In this document: positions 24,067 to 35,907 of the stretch, in pieces
Position numbering within the stretch: position 1 is the stretch's first letter
Layout of the letters: every line of letters starts with the position of its first letter
Source of the DNA: Dimorphilus gyrociliatus
Lineage: Eukaryota; Annelida; Polychaeta; Dinophilidae
Assembly: GCA_904063045.1 (NCBI GenBank)
Contig: CAJFCJ010000005.1
Span: 1,085,167-1,149,166, forward strand
Length of the DNA: 64,000 nucleotides
Direction: 5' to 3'
Position numbers and translations under genes: made by a program
The notes under the pieces: model-generated
What the model was told of the DNA's origin: nothing
Seen by the model: only the letters and a program-made list of their open reading frames with translations
Databases searched by the model: none

Positions 24067-27000
24067 ATGAGCGATGAAATTGAAAAAGAATCACCGGTAA
24101 GCAGTTAATTTCTTTGGGCCTAAAATAATTAATAAAGATGAAGCAAAGTAGTAATTTTGCGTTTGAACTTAACAGCACCGTACGACAAACAATTTAATCA
24201 TATAGAAAAAAAAATAATAATATATCAAGGCTTGCTATAAGTGCCTCATTTATTATTCCTATTCTAATTTACATTCGTCTTCATTTTACAAGTCACATGT
24301 TAATTTGTAGATAGGTGTATCTCTGTTGAATGTTTTCTGAAAAGTCCGTGCATTTCAAACGCTATTATAATTTAATGCCTAATATCTGTTATATATGCTA
24401 ATAATCCGATCTGCGTAAAGGTTAACGCTTCGATCGGTAATCCGCGTTTAATTGGTTCGTCGCCATTTTTTCATTAATTTCTTCTATCCCGTACAGCCGC
24501 CTGTCAAACGCAGGAGATTAGAGGAAGAAAAAGAAGGTAAAATAAATATAGATAAATACATATACTTACGACCATTTCGAATGATAACGTACGAATAGAG
24601 TATCACTATATCTCATAAAGATTATCATTGTCCTGTTCTTTAGTAATCCTGTACTTAACGCTATTCCAAAAGCCAATTTAAATTTCTAAGTTTACCATGT
24701 GATATGCGGTTTTTTTCGCGTAGAATTTGCACAATGACGCTAAATCATCTCTGTATCTATTTACCTTATTCGAATTACAAAAATCCTTTTGTATGACATT
24801 TTACTCAATTTTTTTGTAAAATATTCAAGTGGAATATTTGACTGTCTAAATAAGACAGAAAGAGCTTTATAGTAATTAATTTGGTATTTTTTCACTTTGA
24901 TTGGATCAATTATAAAGTGCCTGTTATCGTCTTGGATCGACTACAAGTGAGATAGCCAGTATAGAAAATTCGTATTCTGCACTTTATCTAGTATAAACTA
25001 TTGTAAAGATAGAAGGAATCGAAGTCAGACCACCATGACGGCGGCGACGCTCTGGAGAGCATCATGTTTCATTTGTAATCCCCTGTTTTTCCACGCATTC
25101 ATCACGGACGGATTATGTTAGATTATCTGCAAAGCCGTGATGGCCGTTCCTTTCTGCTGGGGATTACTGCTAATGCTGCAGCCGGCGTTGTTGCAGTATG
25201 TGACTTGATTTTTTTCCTGGGTGACGCCTGCCGCGTTTTTCTAGTTAACTATGTGTTTCGTTGAGCGTTCATTTTGAAAGGATTAATGTGGGTTGGATGA
25301 GCTGTCGGTGGTGACGCTCTGCCCCCACTAGAAGGATTAAGCGCCAGATTTTAGACGTCAATCTTGTTTGCCGGGCGCCGCGTTTCTTATTAAGACGTTG
25401 AGGCCGTTTTTTTTAGTTTTCCTTCAGTCTTTGCAATCGATTCTTACTTTTATATAGCGTACTGAAAGTTGCGTTGAGGTGTTGTATACGAAAAATTACA
25501 TCCACAATTGAGGCAAGAAGTACTCCTTCATGTAATTGTATAGGTATTATCAGCTAAGCAATTTTTCATTTAAAAATTTTATAAAGGAGAGCTAACTTAG
25601 AAAGCCCAGCGACGGATGTCAATAGGATTTAAGAAGATGAAGAGAAATAATGCTATGTGTGAAGTATTTAAAGTGGTAGGGAGTTATGTAAAAAAAAGTA
25701 ATTCCCGGTCGAAAATTTTGTAACTTAAGCAGCTGGAGTCAATAGTATTGAGGTCAGCATTAATATAAGAAAAGTATTGTAACGTGCTCAAACGCCCTAA
25801 ATCGGAATTGATCGGCTAATCGTTTCAATACTGTCAACATTTCTGATTTTATCATAATTTTAAGTTGTTTGCAAGATGGCCCACATGTAGTTAAATCTTG
25901 TAAAGAGAGTCAATGGGATTTATAAGGAGTGCTTGTAGCGTTGTCAAAAGTAAAATCTTCTTTAAACTTGTGCGAAGGCGTCTAATCTTTGGAACCTTTA
26001 GTGATGTATACGCATCGCCATATTGTTTGCCTTAACAACCGGAGTTAAAGGGATTTAAGCAATCCATATCAGTAGCAATCGTAAAAGTAGATGAAATAGA
26101 TAATGTATTCACAAACTTATATAAATTGTTAATTCGTCATGATTACAAATGACCCATCACCGAATTAGCAGTCGAAGAGTCAGACTATCTTAACTCTCTG
26201 TACAAACTAAACAAATAGTTAGTCTCGTCTGTCATCTAACGCTAAATGGATAAGCTCTATTATATTTTTATTAGTAGGCGAGCGTGTAATAACATTTTCT
26301 GGCGCGCGTTTATATTGTATATATCTTTACATAAATATATATTTATAAATAGAGATATAGCGTATATAGCGGCGGCGTTTGCGAGAATTATGCGGCGTTT
26401 TGCGGGAGGTAAGAGCATCGATCGCGTTTCGACCGTCCGGTTTTGCAGTAATCCGCCGGCCAGTATTCCGCTCGCGTCGTTAATCCTTTAATTATACTTT
26501 ACGATTAAGGCCTACATCGATAAGAGGGGGGCGTCGACTAGAAAGTTTTACAATAAAAGGGCTCTATTTAATTTATTTTCCATCGCTTTTTTTAACTGGT
26601 CACAGGATTCAATATATTTATTCCCGCCGTGCAGCTAGACTGACTGTAGCTTCTTCACTGAAAAAGCCTAATCGTTTAGTGACTTATCGTACAATTTTTT
26701 TTTACTATTTAAAGAAAGACTATCTAATGTTAAGCGGAAATAGAATTTTGATTTTAATCTCCAATTATCCAACGACCACTCTGGTCGTTTCGATTCTAAC
26801 ATGTTTAAGCCTCTACCTCTACTAGTTTCATTCGACGAATATACTGATTACAATAGGGTAATGATTTCACATGTTATCTTAATTCCCTTTTAGTCACTGT
26901 CTATACATAAAGGTTCTTTTTAGTAAAAAACATTACCCAGTTTGCCCTAGTTCCATCTAAAGCTTATTGCCGATTCCACCATCTATACAGTCTAGTCGTA

Positions 27001-30000
27001 TAAGTCCTCAATATAAAAATCGTTTGTGATTTTATCTTGAAGTCAGCGCCAAAAAGTATCATCTTTATTTTTCATAATGCGCACTATTTTATCCTTAACT
27101 TACTCTCAAAAAAATCGAACAGTCATATAATTTTAGACGACATCCGTCAAATAAGAATTTGAATAAATGATTACCAGTGATAAATTGTAATTCCTTTGTA
27201 CGTCTTAATATGTATTATGATAAGTTTTTGGCATCACTATATCCAGTAACGCATACAGGTGAAATCTGAACGGTATGCGATTATTGCTTTCGGTTTCTGT
27301 CTCTTAAAGTTCAGCAGACACTTATAGGTCAGAGCATCCGGCTAGAAAAGAGGCTTAGGTCTATTGTCAGCCTCCTAACTCTCCGGGGAATTAGGCGCAG
27401 CTCCGATTTGGCTTTAGGTCGGCGCTTAAATCGTCGTAAAAAGCTTGCTAAAAAGTAGGTAGAAGCTTTAAGTAGAGGAAGTATATGGCGTGATTTTTCT
27501 AATGCCGACATGATCAGCTCTAAGGTCACGACAATCGGGTCGCTTCGGTCACGCTAGTCTTCCTCCTCCTGTTGTCCGTTAATTATTGGCTTTTTTTACT
27601 AAAAGGAATGCTAAGTTTACTCTTGAAGAGGTAAGAGAATTTTGCGGGTAGTCTTTTTCGGGATTCTTTCAGTTTGAAAATTTATTGTTTCTAAATTATC
27701 TGTCTAAAATTTCACTTGAACATATTTATCAGCAGACCTACTAATGTTTAGTTTTTCTCATGATTCTCAAATTGACTATTGTTTTTTTATTGATTCGTTC
27801 ATCGTTAAAAAAAAGAAATTAAAACAATGCAATACACTGACCGTATTGCATATGCGGAGACGTATTGCAGGCTTGTTTCCTAAGATATTCACAAATAAAT
27901 TCACCTGCTTGGGAATTTGGTGACTTTTTGACACGTGCAATTATCTCTTTGTGTAATGTTGCAAAAGTTAATTAAAGATCCATTTAAACAAAAAATAAAA
28001 AGGGAAAACGAAAGTATTTTAAGGTGTATTACACAATTTTTTTTAACTAAAGAAAACATAAAATATTTTAAAATCAAGTTTCATAAGTTTCTATTATCTA
28101 TAGCCAGCTGTTTGCCGAGTTTGGAAAGGCAGATAAAAACGTTAATCCTAGGATGACCTTAATCTGATGTTAATCCTCGCTCGCTGCGTTTTGTCGATGC
28201 TTAATGAAGTTTTATTCGATTTTTTTCTGAGCTTCTATAATTAAAAAGCGATTACTGTAGTTTCCCTTGTTTTTACCGAAGGCATGCGGTGATTTCAATA
28301 CAATACACCGCCGCTAGATGGAGTGTACATTTCTAAAAGGCTTATGCATCGTTTACGTAATGGATTTAAAAATTTTAGGTTTTAAATTCTACGGGTAAAC
28401 GGCGGACTGTTCCTAGGTTACCATTAATCCGGATTAGAATAATTCTTTCGTCGATATTTCGTTTAAATAGGAACGATGCGGATTATCCATAATCCGGGAT
28501 TATCCCCGGACACGTTTGCGGATAAATTTTGTCGGTGCGTCAGATGGTAATGCGTTTTCGTCGAGACAACAACTAGTGTTAGGGTAGGATACTATGGATC
28601 GTAAGTATTTAACTATTTATACCGACGACTAGATAATTTATAATAGGCAACAGAGTACGCAACGCAACCCTGTCGCCATTTTTATCCGCTTCAATATAGC
28701 GTTTTTAAATGCAATTAAAAAGATCGGAAATCTTCTTGCACCAAAAATGAGATTTGGATTAGCCGACATGTTTATTTGTTAAAATGTGGGGGAAAATTTT
28801 GATATCGCCGTCTTAAAAAGATAAAAAGATGTTTCGTTGTTGTTTGAGGAATGTTCCAAAGAATAGTTGATTATTACGTAAGAGGCTCTTCAAGTTTTCT
28901 TAGCAATTCCTTAATTTAGATAGGTCTACTAGAGTACAATAAGAATTATATTATAGGTACCAAGGACATTTAGTATTATTATTCACAGTATTATTTTTAC
29001 TATGTCGTGTTTAAAAATAAATAAAGCAAAAACTTATAGCGAGCACTAGGTAGGCTATTGTGCATAAGCTATAAAGGGAGATTTTTTAAAGGCGCAACGT
29101 AGCGTGCTGAACAAGATAAGCTTTTTCAGGCGCGCCTAGTTCAGGTATTGAAATTTCCCTTTTGTTAAATGAATTTGGATGCCTCGCGAGCTTTCGAGAG
29201 GGGAAGAGAATGAACGTTTTAAAGCGAAAGTCATCGCGTCGCCGATGCGTAGTGAGATTAAGATTGGCGTAGGAAAAACGGTTGAACAATGGATTGAATA
29301 GTACAAATTCCCAGTAGGCAACTTTCGAAAGGCGATTTCAATGCGCTGCGCGTTTTTCGATTATCCCATGGAGTCGTGCTGAGAGAATGTACAGCTTGTC
29401 GCCTCTCTAACGAAATTGGCCAAATTGAACTATAGTGAAAGTATAGTATTGTATGCGAGGAGAGAGAAAATTTCTCTCAGGTGATAATCTCTCGCTAAAT
29501 AGAACGCGCCCTGTAGAAAAAGTATTGAAATCTCCTCTAGAGATCTGGACAGGTGCGCTTTAAAATGGATTTGAAGACATCTTGAAAGCGAAGGGCAGAT
29601 GCAAAGAATCTTCATAGTCCAATGAACATGGGCGTTGTAAATCATTCTCTTGTGTGGTCTTTTCTATTTTCACACAAGGCTCATCTTAGATTAAATTCTA
29701 TAAAAAAGTTAGTCGATTCTTATTAAAATTCGCTTTAAAAAAAAAAACAAAGTTTGATCTGGTAGTACAGTAGTTGAATCACGAATTTCCGACTGGATAA
29801 AGTAGAGATTATACGTAATGAATATGCAAATGACACGGAGGAGGCGTTCATTGGTTGTTCGGGTTTTCATAATAGACTCTACGGGAGAGGGCGGAGCTTA
29901 TTTTCTCTCTTTCGCTTTCGCGTCAGTAGAAAGAGTCATGCTGCCCGTTCAACATCAATTCGGATTAATGAAGTTTGGAGTTCTGAAGAATTATCCACCG

Positions 30001-33000
30001 AATTTCGATCCGGCTGTGATGGCAGCTGCTATAGCTTCGAATCATGGTTAAATTTAAATACTTTATACCATTTCTTAAACTTATTGCACTTACGCGATAA
30101 CGACGTAGGAATTTTAATTTTTTTATGTAATATTTCAAAACAAACATTATCCCATTAAAGAGGTAATGCTTATACTCATATTAATAATGCTGTAAATATA
30201 TTTTAACGTAAAATAGATAAAGAAACTTTCGAATTAGACGCCCGATATATTAAACTTCCATACGATAAAGTTTTTATTTTTTTTTTGATTATTTTCGATT
30301 GAGTCTAATGTGTTCTCCTTATCATTTTTGTCTCTTTTATTTTTTACATTCTTGAGCGTATTGTAAAATTAACAGGTTTTAAAATAAATAATTTCCTCTT
30401 TACAACTATACAAGAAAAAGAAAAAGAAAGAAACGAAATAAGGGAAGATATTAAGGCACTATAAAAGCAAAAATTCTTTTCTATAGGCTTACGCTTTTGT
30501 TGCCTATTCTTATCTTTATCTTCTTTCAAATCTTCAGTAGTTTCATAAAATTGTAAAAAATAGAAAAGGCCAGAAGGAAACTAGATTAATGCCCAGATAA
30601 TACCCGAGATGGTAAACACAAGTCGACAATAGCATTTTTGAGTAGGCTAAAAACTTTTCTGTACGCTGTACTATCAGGACACCTGGTCGGTTTTCGCATA
30701 TAATCTCGATTATCTCGTGAGACCGTCAAGATGCTGACAGACTTTATTAAAGCATCGTTAATCTTTTTTAATACAGCGAACAAGAGTATGCCTATTCACT
30801 GTATTGTTGAGAAGACGCCCTCGACTGTCGAAGTTGACAGTTACGCAATTTTATCAAATTCGACGCCGTTCAACGAAATAGTCGGAACAGCCCTTCAGAA
30901 ACTTGGATTCTCAACATCCCAAAGTGTTGGAGCAAAAGGTTGGTATAAGTAATAAGGAATTTTAATATTGAAAACGAGATTTGTATAGAAGAATATTGTG
31001 CCTATTCAAAACGCATCTAAAGAATGAGATTAGTCAGACCGACGCCAAGCTGGTCAGTGAAATTGCCTGACAAAAATTTCGCTCGTTCATCTTTATAGGC
31101 CTATAATGGCGATTAATTACTATAAATAAAAACGACGCCCTATTATTAAAGAGAAAGCGATAGAGAAAAGAGTGACTAAAAGAGGGGCGGGAAAGATTTA
31201 TAGACGAATAGATCATGAAATCGAATGTTTACTCGAAAATTCAACTATTAATCCCTTTTTGTTTATTTTACTGGCGTATTGAAAGTGAATTTTTTTTATA
31301 ATCCTACGAAGAAGAACGATAAGTAGGTGCGAATGGTAATTAAACAAAATAGGGTATATTTTTCTCGGCAAATTTCTTTAACAATCGTTAATAAGAAGTA
31401 AATAACATTTAAAGTGTTACGAATTAGTGTAATTTTTTTCTCCTTTCCCCTCTTGATGAACAAACTGTTTGTCTCACAAATTCAACACTATGAAAACTCA
31501 ATTGCAATTGATCACGTGATTCAAAAAAAAAGTTTGATCGATATTGAAAAGAATTTTTGTTCGGAGCATATTGCCTCTATTCAAAGCGCATCCTAAATGG
31601 GATTAGACTGACTGACGCCAAATTTAGTCAGTGAAATCGCCCCTACGTGGAAATTAATTGGTTTTCTTAAAACTTTTACTGAGCCTAATTACAAGGCACC
31701 GCGACGACTATAGTCGCTAAACACATTTTTTTCGCGCCACTTTCTAAAAACAGTCCTCACGTTTAATTATAGAGAACGTTGCCGCACCTACCTTTTTTGT
31801 TTATGCCGACAGGTACCATACAAATAAAAAATTGGAAAGCACTGACGTTCGATACGATTACCGATAATCCGGATGCTACTGTTGAAGATTTACTGGCTGA
31901 TTTGACATCAGTTGTAACATTGAGAATTCGCCTTTGCAGGTTAGTTATCATAAATTATATACAGTATATATATATAAAACTTTAATGTACAAGTATATTT
32001 ATAAATAGATATACTGTATATGCATTGTGCGTATATAGAGTTAGGAATTTGGTCGGGTTTTTCCTTATGAAAATTGATACTATTTCGTTATTACTTTTTT
32101 TTAAATTCATTGTGCGAATCTAGAGTTTATAGTATATACTGTACTTTGGTGAAACACATATACACAAACCCCAAATATAGCAATCATGAATGCGATAAAC
32201 CAGATTCCGCCATATTTTATTCTCTTTTCAAAAGTATTCAAAAAGTTGGTGGGGCGTTCATCCGTATAAAATTTTAAAGCATTAATCTTTTATTAACTAG
32301 TTCGTTATTATTATTATTATTTTCTCAAATTGAAAAGGGATTTTCTTTCCACGTTTTTTTTTCATAAATCTGAATATGAGGTGAGTGTTTCACCAATTCA
32401 TTTTTAGTCAAAAAAAAGAAAAAAGCTCTTCTTTATATTCAATTTGAAGAGTCTGTAATATTACTTAGTCTTATAAGTAGAAGATAAATAAGTTTTTTTT
32501 CCTTAAAAGTATTCAAGTGATTTTAATATATAAAAAGCATCAGTGTTAAAATTTTCGATTAAATCCCCCAGCACCTCATCAGATTTAAATGTAAAAGAAA
32601 AACAAAATGGTGGAAAAACCTTACTATTTTCTCCTCAATATATATATATATATATATATATGTATACTGTATATATATATATATATATACTGTATATATT
32701 CTATATATTTATTTTTTTATTCATTTTCTATATTTAAAAAAAAATACCTCTTGGGTCATGTTGTTATATTTTTGTTTCGTCCGTCACGTTATACAGCTCG
32801 TCTAGAGTAAGCGCGATAGACGAAATCAAAGAGAAGCTGCTCAAGTTTCTGCTTACGCGTTCTATAGTTACGCTCCAAAACGCCGGCTGTCCGATCGATC
32901 AGGTTCGAATCCCTTTTCCTCTTTTTTACTTAAAAACAATCGAGTCAACGATATTTCTTAATAGAATTTATTGAATCGCTTCGCTAACGGAGACTTCACC

Positions 33001-34173
33001 GTGTCGGAAGCCACAGCTAAAACATTCGATCAATGGTATAAAAAGCAATCGGAAGAAAAAGTTTTACTAAATGGAGGTGGAATTGGAATTTCACCAGGCA
33101 ATGGAATGGGAGGGGTAGGGGTTGGTTTAGGTGGTCTAGGAGGTACCTCCTCAGACGAAGCCGCTAAGAGAGCCAGAACGAGCTTTGACCCAGAACACGA
33201 GATTCCAAGACTTCAGACTTGGTTTAAAGAATGCCAGCATCCCAGTAAGGAGCAGATGACCACTTTCTTAGATGAACTTAATTCACTCGAATCGAGGAAG
33301 GGTAGAAAGCCGTTGGATTTAACAAATATTGTTTACTGGTTTAAGAACACAAGAGCAGCCATGAAGAGGTCTCAAAATAAGTATATGACGGATGAGAATG
33401 AAAATGAGGCCGTTCAGTCGGCTGACGCTGAGAGTGAAGGTTCCCGAGTACCAGAACTGCCAAATTCAAATGCCATTTATGTTTTCAATCCTAACAATGA
33501 GGAGGAGGAGGAAGAGGATGATTTCAATGAATCTGAGTCAGATTTTGAAGAGGAGAAAGTTAAGAAAGAGCACCATGAGGGATCATCATCCATCAAACAA
33601 GAACCGGAAAATATAAAGAAGCGACATCTATCGGAAGATGATGATGAACCTCGCCATGTTACTCCTCCGGCCTTTCCAACATTTCCGCCTTTTACAAGTC
33701 AATCACAGGCCCTGCACAATGCAATGCTCCACAATCCATTAGCAGCAGCTGCGTCAATGCAGCTATTTCATCCAGCAGCAGCAGCGTTATACACTCCATC
33801 GATACTAAACACTCCAAACGCTCACGCGCAACAATACCCATCTCCAACTTCGGCACCAGGTCCGAATGAAACACCGACACCTCCTAGTGGAAGTAGTTTA
33901 CCAAATGATGAGAGAAAGAAGAGGTCAAGAGTGTTCATTGATCCACTCTCAGAAATTCCAAAATTGGAAAAGTGGTTTGGCGAAGACACGCATCCAAGTT
34001 CGTATATGATCGAAAAGTATACTGAAGAGTTGAATAGAAGCGAATACAGACATAGATTTCCCAGATTGGAACCGAAAAATGTTCAATTATGGTTTAAGAA
34101 CCATAGAGCCAAGGTCAAGAGAGCGAGGCTGGAATTGCCCAGTCAGAATTCGGATTTAGTTCAGGACGTTTAA
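24067..34173 (+). CDS. dve: Defective proventriculus (Dve), COMPASS/CUT-like, two-homeodomain transcription factor
   Basis: Seven exons: 24067-24096, 24497-24536, 29927-30046, 30777-30938, 31813-31939, 32797-32902 and 32965-34173, about 597 residues, all phases consistent. Residues 1-23 carry a basic nuclear signal (VKRRRLEEE). Residues 67-160 form the COMPASS/ULD module shared with SATB (PIHCIVEK, DSYAIL, ALQKLGF, NWKALTFD). Residues 160-225 are CUT-like. Homeodomain 1 is at about 263-331 and homeodomain 2 at about 512-582. Both recognition helices read WFKN, so position 50 is lysine and TAATCC is the expected target. An acidic run, poly-Ala segments and Pro-rich stretches separate the homeodomains. 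In flies Dve is a repressor in gut and photoreceptors. Intron 2 is 5.4 kb, very large for this window. Exons 1-2 rest on splice sites and phase; the ATG at 29938 is the alternative start. Confidence 0.9.
24402..24649. promoter_or_regulatory. TAATCC sites near dve exons 1 and 2
   Basis: TAATCC hexamers at 24402, 24438 and 24644, close to exon 2. They match the K50-homeodomain consensus (Otx, Pitx, Gsc, Dve). Function inferred. Confidence 0.35.
25020..25400. promoter_or_regulatory. GC-rich block with five GGATTA/TAATCC sites in dve intron 2
   Basis: A GC-rich island in AT-rich DNA. K50-type hexamers lie at 25076 (TAATCC), 25110, 25161, 25280 and 25334 (GGATTA). Two are the longer TAATCCCC and GGGGATTA, facing each other about 80 bp apart. 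No coding frame with splice support was found, so an enhancer is the simplest reading. Confidence 0.45.
26360..26500. promoter_or_regulatory. CpG-rich block in dve intron 2
   Basis: Many CGs (GCGGCGGCG, GATCGCG, CCGCCGG) in a short stretch, with TAATCC at 26449 and 26481. The open frame across it has no supporting splice sites or domain. Confidence 0.3.
28143..28505. promoter_or_regulatory. Dense K50-homeodomain site cluster in dve intron 2
   Basis: Hexamers at 28143 and 28171, then the perfect palindrome TAATCCGGATTA at 28425-28436. GGATTATCC follows at 28480, TAATCC at 28490 and GGATTATCC at 28497. The last five hexamers fall within 78 bp. This is the best enhancer candidate of the locus. 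Confidence 0.5.
29824..29831 (+). promoter_or_regulatory. POU octamer ATGCAAAT upstream of dve exon 3
   Basis: Exact octamer about 100 bp before the exon holding the alternative start ATG at 29938. It could belong to an internal promoter. Motif evidence only. Confidence 0.3.
30991..31070 (+). repeat. Paired intronic hairpin element, copy 1 (dve intron 4)
   Basis: Shares with 31567-31648 the ordered blocks TATTG-CTATTCAAA-CGCATC-ATTAG, then a hairpin, then CAGTGAAAT. The hairpin is GACC at 31037-31040, loop GACGCCAAGCT, GGTC at 31052-31055. Confidence 0.6.
31567..31648 (+). repeat. Paired intronic hairpin element, copy 2 (dve intron 4)
   Basis: Same orientation as copy 1, about 575 bp downstream, in the same intron. 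The hairpin is ACTGACT at 31607-31613, loop GACGCCAAATTT, AGTCAGT at 31626-31632. The loop-closing pair is T-A where copy 1 has C-G, a compensated change, while the loop core GACGCCAA is kept. Confidence 0.6.
32638..32700. repeat. (TA)n microsatellite with two TATACTGTATA copies
   Basis: TA dinucleotides interrupted at 32663-32673 and 32686-32696 by the 11-mer. In dve intron 5. Confidence 0.9.
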
Positions 34174-34309
34174 TTACGTACTTTTCACATCTGCACAGTT
34201 TTTGCACACTTACAAAACTAGTCCTGCTCTGCGTTCAATTCAGAGTGCAAAAATTTTTTTTTTGTTTCTTTATGTTTACTTACATATACAGTATATATAT
34301 ATACATATA

Positions 34310-34356
<47 letters not shown>

Positions 34357-35767
34357 TAATATATACATATATATATATTTAAGAATGTATAAATAACAAC
34401 ATTAATATATATATATATTAATGCGTATGAAATTCAAGATTATATATTTATATATTGTTCCCCGTAGACGTTCAGCGTTTTCTATGATGTTTTTTAACCA
34501 CGTGTTCATTTATTTCCCTCATTCCAGATTTTCTTACATTCCATATTAAATTAAATTGTACATATACGTGTCGTTACGTTATTATTAAATAGGTTAAATA
34601 AAAATTGCAAATTGTCCTAGTACATTTTGGGTCGAAAAAAAAAAAACAGTTTTTTTTTGGCTATTTTAATCTCATTGCAGATTGTTTGTTTAAAAAAACA
34701 AAACAAAAAAAAAAACACACAGACTATTTAGTTGTTATACTTTATATTAATTTAAATTTAATTACCATCAATTGTCAATTTTGCTAACAACTTACCTTAT
34801 TAATTCTCCGACTAAGCTAGATTAAGTGTTTATTTTTAACAACTTATTCTGTTTTATCCCTCTAAATATTTTTATTTACCTGTATTTAATTGGATGGGCG
34901 TCGGTGATTAGGGGGAAAAAAACCTGCTTTATTGGGATGAGTATCAGATGAGAAAAAGAGAGAAAAAGAAACAAACGGAGAGAAAATTTTTGAATGCTTT
35001 TGAAAAATATTTTTTTTTCCTTATTAATTATTATAATTAAACAATACTCGTTAATTATCGCCACTGTACATTATCTATATATATATATATATATACACCA
35101 TATATATAGAAGGAGACACGTGCGTTTTGTTAAGTAATGTACAGCAGTTATAGATATTCAGTCGTACGAGTACTGTATATTTGTATAGGATTCTATCCTT
35201 TTTCATTATATTTGGTTCATATGTTTTACACTTAAAAAGTATGTTGAATATTTTTTGAATAGAATTAATGTCGTTAACTTTATTGGCTTTTTGAGTTGTT
35301 AATGTACGACGAATATACGACCTATCTTTGTAAAATCGTTTCAAAGACGTTATTTATTGAGAGAAACTTTCTTATAAACTACACCGATATTTCTATTTAA
35401 AAGTCTCTAATAAAAAAATTTACCGAATCGTCATAGCAACATACCTCTACACCTTATTAATTCGCGCCTAATCTGGATTAGACGTCCGACAAGTGACGTT
35501 AATCCGCTTCGGATTTGATTCATCCATAACGTCCTTTAGACGGATTCATTTCGGATTTGATTAATTAGGTCGTCGTGTATAAGGCTTGAAATACCTTTCC
35601 TGCATACCTTATATTTAATAAAAAGTCAAAAAGGCTCATAACCTTTTAAGATGTTTATGCATTTACCTTCGAATGGACATAGGCCTAAATTAAAAAAAAT
35701 TACCAAAAGATACAAAGATAAATTATATGACTATATACTGGCGTTTGTGTGTATGATTGTATATACA

Positions 35768-35806
<39 letters not shown>

Positions 35807-35907
35807 CCGTAGAGTGTATATTAACATGTACTTCTTCAATGGTGATGCGTATTTTTAAATGGGCTTCAATGGCTTTCTTTTTAAATGATGATCTATATTT
35901 TCTATAG
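34174..35907. other. DNA between the two homeodomain cassettes
   Basis: Holds the 3-prime UTR of the two-homeodomain form, (TA)n runs at about 34313-34352 and 35769-35802, and the motif block at 35455-35575. No COMPASS-type exon and no start codon suited to the downstream cassette was found. Confidence 0.5.
35455..35575. promoter_or_regulatory. Candidate element with repeated TTCGGATTTGATT and K50 sites
   Basis: A 13-bp direct repeat, TTCGGATTTGATT at 35508-35520 and 35550-35562, lies next to GGATTA (35475) and TAATCC (35500) and is followed by TAATTAG. It sits between the two homeodomain cassettes. Confidence 0.4.

Noticed and set aside
26246-26491. 81-codon plus-strand frame in dve intron 2
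   Set aside because: No matching splice sites, no family similarity, and composition explained by a CpG-rich block.
29818-29926. Upstream in-frame ATG (29818) as the dve start
   Set aside because: The stretch between it and 29926 looks like intron or leader ending in GCGTCAG, whereas exons at 24067 and 24497 join in phase; not fully excluded as an alternative promoter start.
32900-32925. tRNA-like B box (GGTTCGAATCC) followed by a T run at the donor of dve exon 6
   Set aside because: No A box and no cloverleaf upstream. The bases are the splice donor and intron start.
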